Notes under the pieces: generated by a model | Seen by the model: only the letters and a program-made list of their open reading frames with translations | Database searches by the model: none | Told to the model about the DNA's origin: nothing | Translations under genes and position numbers: made by a program | Shown: one piece after another, positions 22,039-25,589 of the stretch | How the letters are laid out: every line of letters starts with the position of its first letter | Numbering within the stretch: the first letter of the stretch is position 1 | Assembly: GCA_963548155.1 (NCBI GenBank) | Contig: CAUUTP010000020.1 | Location: forward strand, 1 to 25,589 | Direction: 5' to 3' | DNA length: 25,589 bases | Source: Eikenella sp963548155 | Lineage (GTDB): Bacteria > Pseudomonadota > Gammaproteobacteria > Burkholderiales > Neisseriaceae

Positions 22039-24234
22039 ATGCCCCTTATCCCATCCCGGCTCAAATGGCTTTCCGCGCGCGTGCTGGCCGCGCTGCCGAT
22101 GCTGGTTAGCGTGTGCATGGCCGTGCTGGCCGTGTGGTATTGGCAGAAGCCGCTGATGTGTATGCCGCTGGTGCTCGGCGTGATTGCCGGCGGCCTGGTG
22201 GATTTAGACAACCGCCTCACCGGCCGCATTCAAAACCTGCTCTCCACCATTGCCGCCTTCAGCGTTTCCTCGCTCACCGTGCAGTTTACTTTTGGCCAGC
22301 CGCTGTTGTTTCTACCCGCAATGACGCTGCTCACTTTCGTGTTTACTCTGTCCGGCGCCATCAGCCTGCGCTACCGCACCATCTCCTTCGGCACACTGGT
22401 GGTGGCGCTCTACACCATCCTCACCATCAACCACAGCATGGTTTGGTATGCCAACACCCTGCTGATTTTGTGCGGCACGCTGCTCTACAGCGGCAACACC
22501 CTGCTGCTGCACCTCATCCTGCCGCACCGCCCGGTGCAAGACAGCATGGCCGCTGCCTATACCGAGCTCGCGGGCTATCTCGACATCAAAGCCCAATTCT
22601 TCGACCCCGACGACACTGACCAGCTCGAGCAGCGGCAAATCGCGCTGGCCATGCAAAACGGCAAAGTGATTGCCGCGTTCAACCAAGTGCGTAGCGCCTT
22701 GTTTTACCGCATGCGCGGCCAGCACCGCCACCCACGCACCGCCCGCATGCTGCACTACTACTTTGCCGCGCAAGACATCCACGAGCGCGCCAGCTCCAGC
22801 TACATCGGCGAATACCGCCGCTTTGTGGCCGAGCTCAGCCACAGCGACCTCATCTTCCGCATCCAGCGGCTGATCGAATGGCAGGCGCAGGCCTGCCGCG
22901 ACATGGCGCACAGCCTGCAACGTGGCAGCACGGTGCCGGACAATGCCAAGCTGGACAAACTGGCCGCCAGCATCCGCCGCTCATACCAGCACCACCAATC
23001 CACCCAAGCCGATAAGAGCCCGCGCAGCCTGCGCCGCCTTATCGACAACCTCTACGGTATCAACTACCAACTCACCCACCTGGCCGGCGAACAAGCTGGC
23101 TATACCGAAGCCAGCGAGCAAACCCGCATCGTGCGCGAAGATGCCGACGGCTGGCGCAGCCATCTCAATATCCTGCGCCGCCACCTCAGCTTCGAATCCG
23201 GCGTATTCCGCCACGCCGTGCGGCTTTCCATTGTGGTGTTCCTCTGTATCGCCTTAGTGGAAAGCCTCAAGCTGCCCATGGGCTACTGGGTGCTGCTCAC
23301 CGCCGTATTCGTGTGCCAGCCCAACTATTCCGCCACCAAAAGCCGCCTTATCCAGCGCGTGGTCGGCACAATGGCCGGTGTGGCCGTCGGCTCGCTACTG
23401 CCCTATTTCACCCCCTCGCTCGCCACCCAATTGGCGGTGGTGGCCGCCTCCAGCACCCTGTTTTTCTTCTTCCGCACCAACAAATACAGCTACTCCACCT
23501 TCTTCATCACCATCCAAGCCATCACCAATCTCTACATCGCCGGCCTGCACGGCATCGACGCCCTGCCTTGGCGGCTGCTCGACACCATCGTCGGCTGCGT
23601 GCTGGCCTGGTGGGCTGTATCCATGCTCTGGCCGGATTGGCGCTACCTTTCTCTCGCCCGCACCGCCCAACGCGCCTTGGCCGGCAACGCAGGCTACCTG
23701 AAAAGCATCACCGACCAGCTCCAGCACGGCGGCCAGTGCGACGATGCCGCCTACCGCAGCGAACGCCGCCGCGCCCACGAACGCGCCGCCCAACTGAGCA
23801 GCACCCTTTCCGACATGTCCGGCGAGCCGAAAAAATACGCCGCGCACCTGCCCGGCGGCTTCACCCTGCTCAAAACCGTTTACGCCATCAACGGCTATAT
23901 CTCCGCCCTCGGCGCCTACCGTAGCCGCCTCAGCCCGGGCCAAATAGAGCCCGATTTCAACGCCGCCTTCGCCCAGGCCGCTAATGAAACCGCACGCCTG
24001 CTCGAACAGCTGCCCAGCCTGACCGAAGCCGAATTTCAGGTAGCCTACAGCGCCCTGCGCCAACAGCTCACCGCCCTGCGCCCCGATGGCAGCGCCAGCC
24101 CCCACGCCCACACCCTCTGGCAGCAGCTTTCCTTGATTGCCAAACTCCTGCTCCCCGCCTACCAGGCCTTGCAAGACGTGGAGGATACCCAAACCGAAAC
24201 GCAGGAGGCGGCCGCAGCGGGCACCAGCGGTTAG
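22039..24234 (+). CDS. yccS: YccS/FUSC-family inner-membrane protein
   Basis: A 731-residue membrane protein of the YccS/YhfK family. A first cluster of helices (about residues 10-165) is followed by a long cytoplasmic helical region. A second FUSC-type membrane cluster (about 395-525, with KLPMGYWVLLTAVFVCQPN) and a C-terminal soluble part complete it. Related proteins resemble aromatic-acid exporter subunits (AaeB), but no substrate is known. ATG 22039 (MPLIPSRLKW) fits the family's N-terminus better than the ATG at 21979. Two eikDUS copies lie inside the gene, encoding GYLK and FQVA. It is divergent from pnp. Confidence 0.87.
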   Translation: MPLIPSRLKWLSARVLAALPMLVSVCMAVLAVWYWQKPLMCMPLVLGVIAGGLVDLDNRLTGRIQNLLSTIAAFSVSSLTVQFTFGQPLLFLPAMTLLTFVFTLSGAISLRYRTISFGTLVVALYTILTINHSMVWYANTLLILCGTLLYSGNTLLLHLILPHRPVQDSMAAAYTELAGYLDIKAQFFDPDDTDQLEQRQIALAMQNGKVIAAFNQVRSALFYRMRGQHRHPRTARMLHYYFAAQDIHERASSSYIGEYRRFVAELSHSDLIFRIQRLIEWQAQACRDMAHSLQRGSTVPDNAKLDKLAASIRRSYQHHQSTQADKSPRSLRRLIDNLYGINYQLTHLAGEQAGYTEASEQTRIVREDADGWRSHLNILRRHLSFESGVFRHAVRLSIVVFLCIALVESLKLPMGYWVLLTAVFVCQPNYSATKSRLIQRVVGTMAGVAVGSLLPYFTPSLATQLAVVAASSTLFFFFRTNKYSYSTFFITIQAITNLYIAGLHGIDALPWRLLDTIVGCVLAWWAVSMLWPDWRYLSLARTAQRALAGNAGYLKSITDQLQHGGQCDDAAYRSERRRAHERAAQLSSTLSDMSGEPKKYAAHLPGGFTLLKTVYAINGYISALGAYRSRLSPGQIEPDFNAAFAQAANETARLLEQLPSLTEAEFQVAYSALRQQLTALRPDGSASPHAHTLWQQLSLIAKLLLPAYQALQDVEDTQTETQEAAAAGTSG
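23691..23702 (+). repeat. eikDUS inside yccS
   Basis: Exact copy in the C-terminal soluble region, encoding the AGYLK segment. Confidence 0.9.
24035..24046 (-). repeat. eikDUS inside yccS
   Basis: Exact inverted copy, encoding FQVAY near the C-terminus. Confidence 0.9.
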
Positions 24235-24254
24235 GCAATGCTTCGCGCCCCAAA

Positions 24255-24330
24255 GGGCTACCTGAAAGCGTAAGCTTCAACGGAGTTAAAACCATGTCTT
24301 GGCGTAGCCAAGGCTGAGTTTCTGCGAAGC
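24255..24330. repeat. DUS-linked modular repeat, copy 7
   Basis: An 11/12 DUS (24255-24266) is followed by GCGTAAGCTTCAACGGAGTT, ATGTCTTGGCGTAGCCAAGG and GAGTTTCTGCGAAGC. It is the most complete single copy. A Correia element follows directly after GAAGC. Confidence 0.8.
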
Positions 24331-24436
24331 TATAGTGGATTAAATTTAAATCAGGACAAGGCGGCGAGCCGCAGACAGTACAAATAGTACGGCAAGGCGA
24401 GCCAACGCTGTACTGGTTTAAATTTAATCCACTATA
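24331..24436. mobile_element. Correia-type element (CREE/NEMIS-like), 106 bp
   Basis: TATAGTGGATTAAATTTAAA and TTTAAATTTAATCCACTATA are near-perfect inverted ends. It differs from the 7049-7154 copy at only three positions. It appears to have entered modular repeat copy 7 at a TA. Confidence 0.9.
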
Positions 24437-24547
24437 AAACACGGTTGCTATTGGCGGCTGCGTTGCTAGATGGCTTTCAGGTAGCCCGCACTGGCAGCCT
24501 GTTCATGCAGTCTTGCATCATGCCGCTACTCAAACCAGCGCCCAAGC

Positions 24548-24579
24548 AAAAGGCTACCTGAATTTTCAGGTAGCCTTTT
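24548..24579. terminator. Inverted eikDUS terminator of dusA
   Basis: A perfect 15-bp stem (24548-24562 with 24565-24579), two-base loop, and T/A runs on both sides, just past the dusA stop. Confidence 0.85.
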
Positions 24580-24585
24580 ATGCAG

Positions 24586-25539
24586 TTAAACCCCGGCGGA
24601 AACCTTCTCCCACGCTTCCAAAATCAATTCGGGGCGGTTGCTTTGCAGCAAGGTGGCATCGGAGAGCATCTGCCGCCACACTCGGGCATGGTTGCGGCCA
24701 TGCAGCAGCCCGAGGTAGTGGCGCAACATGTGGCGAATGGTGAGACCCGGGTCGGCGGCGAGCGAGCGCTGCATATAGCGGTAGAGCGTGTGAATAAGGG
24801 TGTTGAAATCGGTTTCAGGTAGCCTTTCGCCGTAAAACAGTCTGTCCCACGATTGCATCAGCATCGGGTTGTGGTAGGCCTCGCGGCCAATCATCACGCC
24901 GTCGACGTGTTGCAGGTGTTCGGCGATTTCGGTATTGGTTTTGATGCCGCCGTTGATGATGATTTCCAAATGGGGGAAATCCTGTTTGAGGCGGTAAACA
25001 TAGTCGTATTTCAAGGGAGGCACATCGCGGTTTTCTTTGGGCGACAGGCCTTCCAGCCAGGCATTGCGGGCGTGGACGATATAGGTGCGGCAGGCAGTTT
25101 TGTCGGAGAGCGTGCCCACGAAATCGCATACGGTTTGGTATTCGGTTTGGCGATCGATGCCGATGCGGTGTTTCACGGTTACGGCGCAATCGGGCGCGGC
25201 TTCCTGCATGGCGTTGAGGCAATCGGCCACCAAATCCACTTCGTTCATCAAGCAGGCGCCGAACGCGCCTTTTTGCACGCGCGGGCTGGGGCAGCCGCAG
25301 TTGAGGTTGATTTCGTCATAGCCCCAACCTGCCGCGATGGCGGCGGCCTTGGCCAAATCGGCCGGGTTGCTGCCGCCCAGCTGCAGGGCAACCGGGTTTT
25401 CGCTTTCGTCTTTGCCTAAAAAACGCTCGGCCTGGCCATGGATGATGGCGCCGGCATGAATCATTTCGGTGTAGAGCCAGGCATGGCGGCTGATTTGGCG
25501 TGCCATGTAGCGATAATGCCGATCTGTCCAGTCCAGCAT
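24586..25539 (-). CDS. dusA: tRNA-dihydrouridine(20/20a) synthase DusA, 5' end truncated
   Basis: A 317-residue FMN enzyme that reduces uridine to dihydrouridine in the tRNA D-loop with NADPH. Conserved segments are YTEMIHAGAIIHG, YDEINLNCGCPS (catalytic Cys, followed by PSPRVQKGAFGACLM), TVKHRIGID, IVHARNAWLEGLSPKENR and INGGIKT. The reading frame begins exactly at MLDWTDRH. Intact DusA has about 10-25 further residues ending in SVAP just before this, forming part of the FMN pocket. Upstream codons here read V-Q-K behind a stop (25549-25551), so the normal N-terminus is missing. It may be non-functional, or the end of the window may be a junction. An in-gene eikDUS (24814-24825) encodes RLPE. 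Confidence 0.88.
   Translation of the reverse strand: MLDWTDRHYRYMARQISRHAWLYTEMIHAGAIIHGQAERFLGKDESENPVALQLGGSNPADLAKAAAIAAGWGYDEINLNCGCPSPRVQKGAFGACLMNEVDLVADCLNAMQEAAPDCAVTVKHRIGIDRQTEYQTVCDFVGTLSDKTACRTYIVHARNAWLEGLSPKENRDVPPLKYDYVYRLKQDFPHLEIIINGGIKTNTEIAEHLQHVDGVMIGREAYHNPMLMQSWDRLFYGERLPETDFNTLIHTLYRYMQRSLAADPGLTIRHMLRHYLGLLHGRNHARVWRQMLSDATLLQSNRPELILEAWEKVSAGV
24814..24825 (-). repeat. eikDUS inside dusA
   Basis: Exact copy, read on the coding strand as AGG CTA CCT GAA (RLPE), the same peptide as in pgi. Confidence 0.9.
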
Positions 25540-25589
25540 CTTCTGTACTTAACAATCTGGTGAAAGATATTCAACAGAAATACGGGAAA

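Larger units (their letters stand above)
24235..24585. other. Repeat-rich interval between yccS and dusA
   Basis: Convergent intergenic region made of modular repeat copy 7, a Correia element, an 11/12 DUS near 24476 and the dusA terminator. No gene. Confidence 0.6.

Overview
The window is about 25.6 kb of chromosome from a naturally transformable member of the Neisseriaceae, most likely Eikenella (E. corrodens or a close relative). The main evidence is the 12-mer AGGCTACCTGAA, the Eikenella dialect of the DNA uptake sequence (eikDUS). I counted about 33 exact copies on both strands between 3753 and 25589. The type IV pilin locus also matches, in gene order and content, the pilA locus described for E. 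corrodens VA1 (pilA1, pilA2, pilB, hagA). Several Correia-type (CREE/NEMIS-like) repeats fit the family as well.

Layout. (1) 1-3750: a flavodoxin-fold quinone reductase, an SDR oxidoreductase, an alkylation-repair pair (a frameshifted AraC/Ada-type methyltransferase overlapping alkB) and an OsmC-like peroxidase. This block has no eikDUS but carries the Neisseria AG-DUS, so it looks imported from a Neisseria. (2) 3753-7230: a translationally coupled fabG/ketosynthase pair of aryl-polyene type without the rest of its cluster, then ampD. (3) 7228-12596: housekeeping genes: a TonB-domain lipoprotein with pgi, orn, a metallo-beta-lactamase-fold hydrolase, an MliC-like lysozyme-inhibitor lipoprotein, and trmO. 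(4) 12597-16032: the type IV pilus locus, with a well-formed sigma-54 promoter and a far-upstream palindrome, two pilin genes split by a strong hairpin, the TfpX/TfpZ-like pilB, a terminator, and then hagA, a TehB-type methyltransferase with its own promoter. (5) 16101-25539: an ABC exporter, an Lrp/AsnC regulator, pnp, a YccS-type membrane protein and a dusA whose 5' end is cut off.

Intergenic DNA is unusually structured. Inverted DUS pairs form most terminators. Three clear Correia elements of 104-106 bp and one degenerate copy are present. A 151-bp palindromic MITE-like element lies just after pnp. A dispersed modular repeat physically joined to the eikDUS occurs at seven places. I saw no tRNA, rRNA, CRISPR array, complete insertion sequence or prophage.

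The most interesting signals are the DUS-dialect boundary near 3.75 kb, the A6-tract frameshift in the Ada-like gene, the DUS-linked modular repeat, the orphan aryl-polyene gene pair, and the break at the start of dusA. No wholly new multi-gene system is evident.
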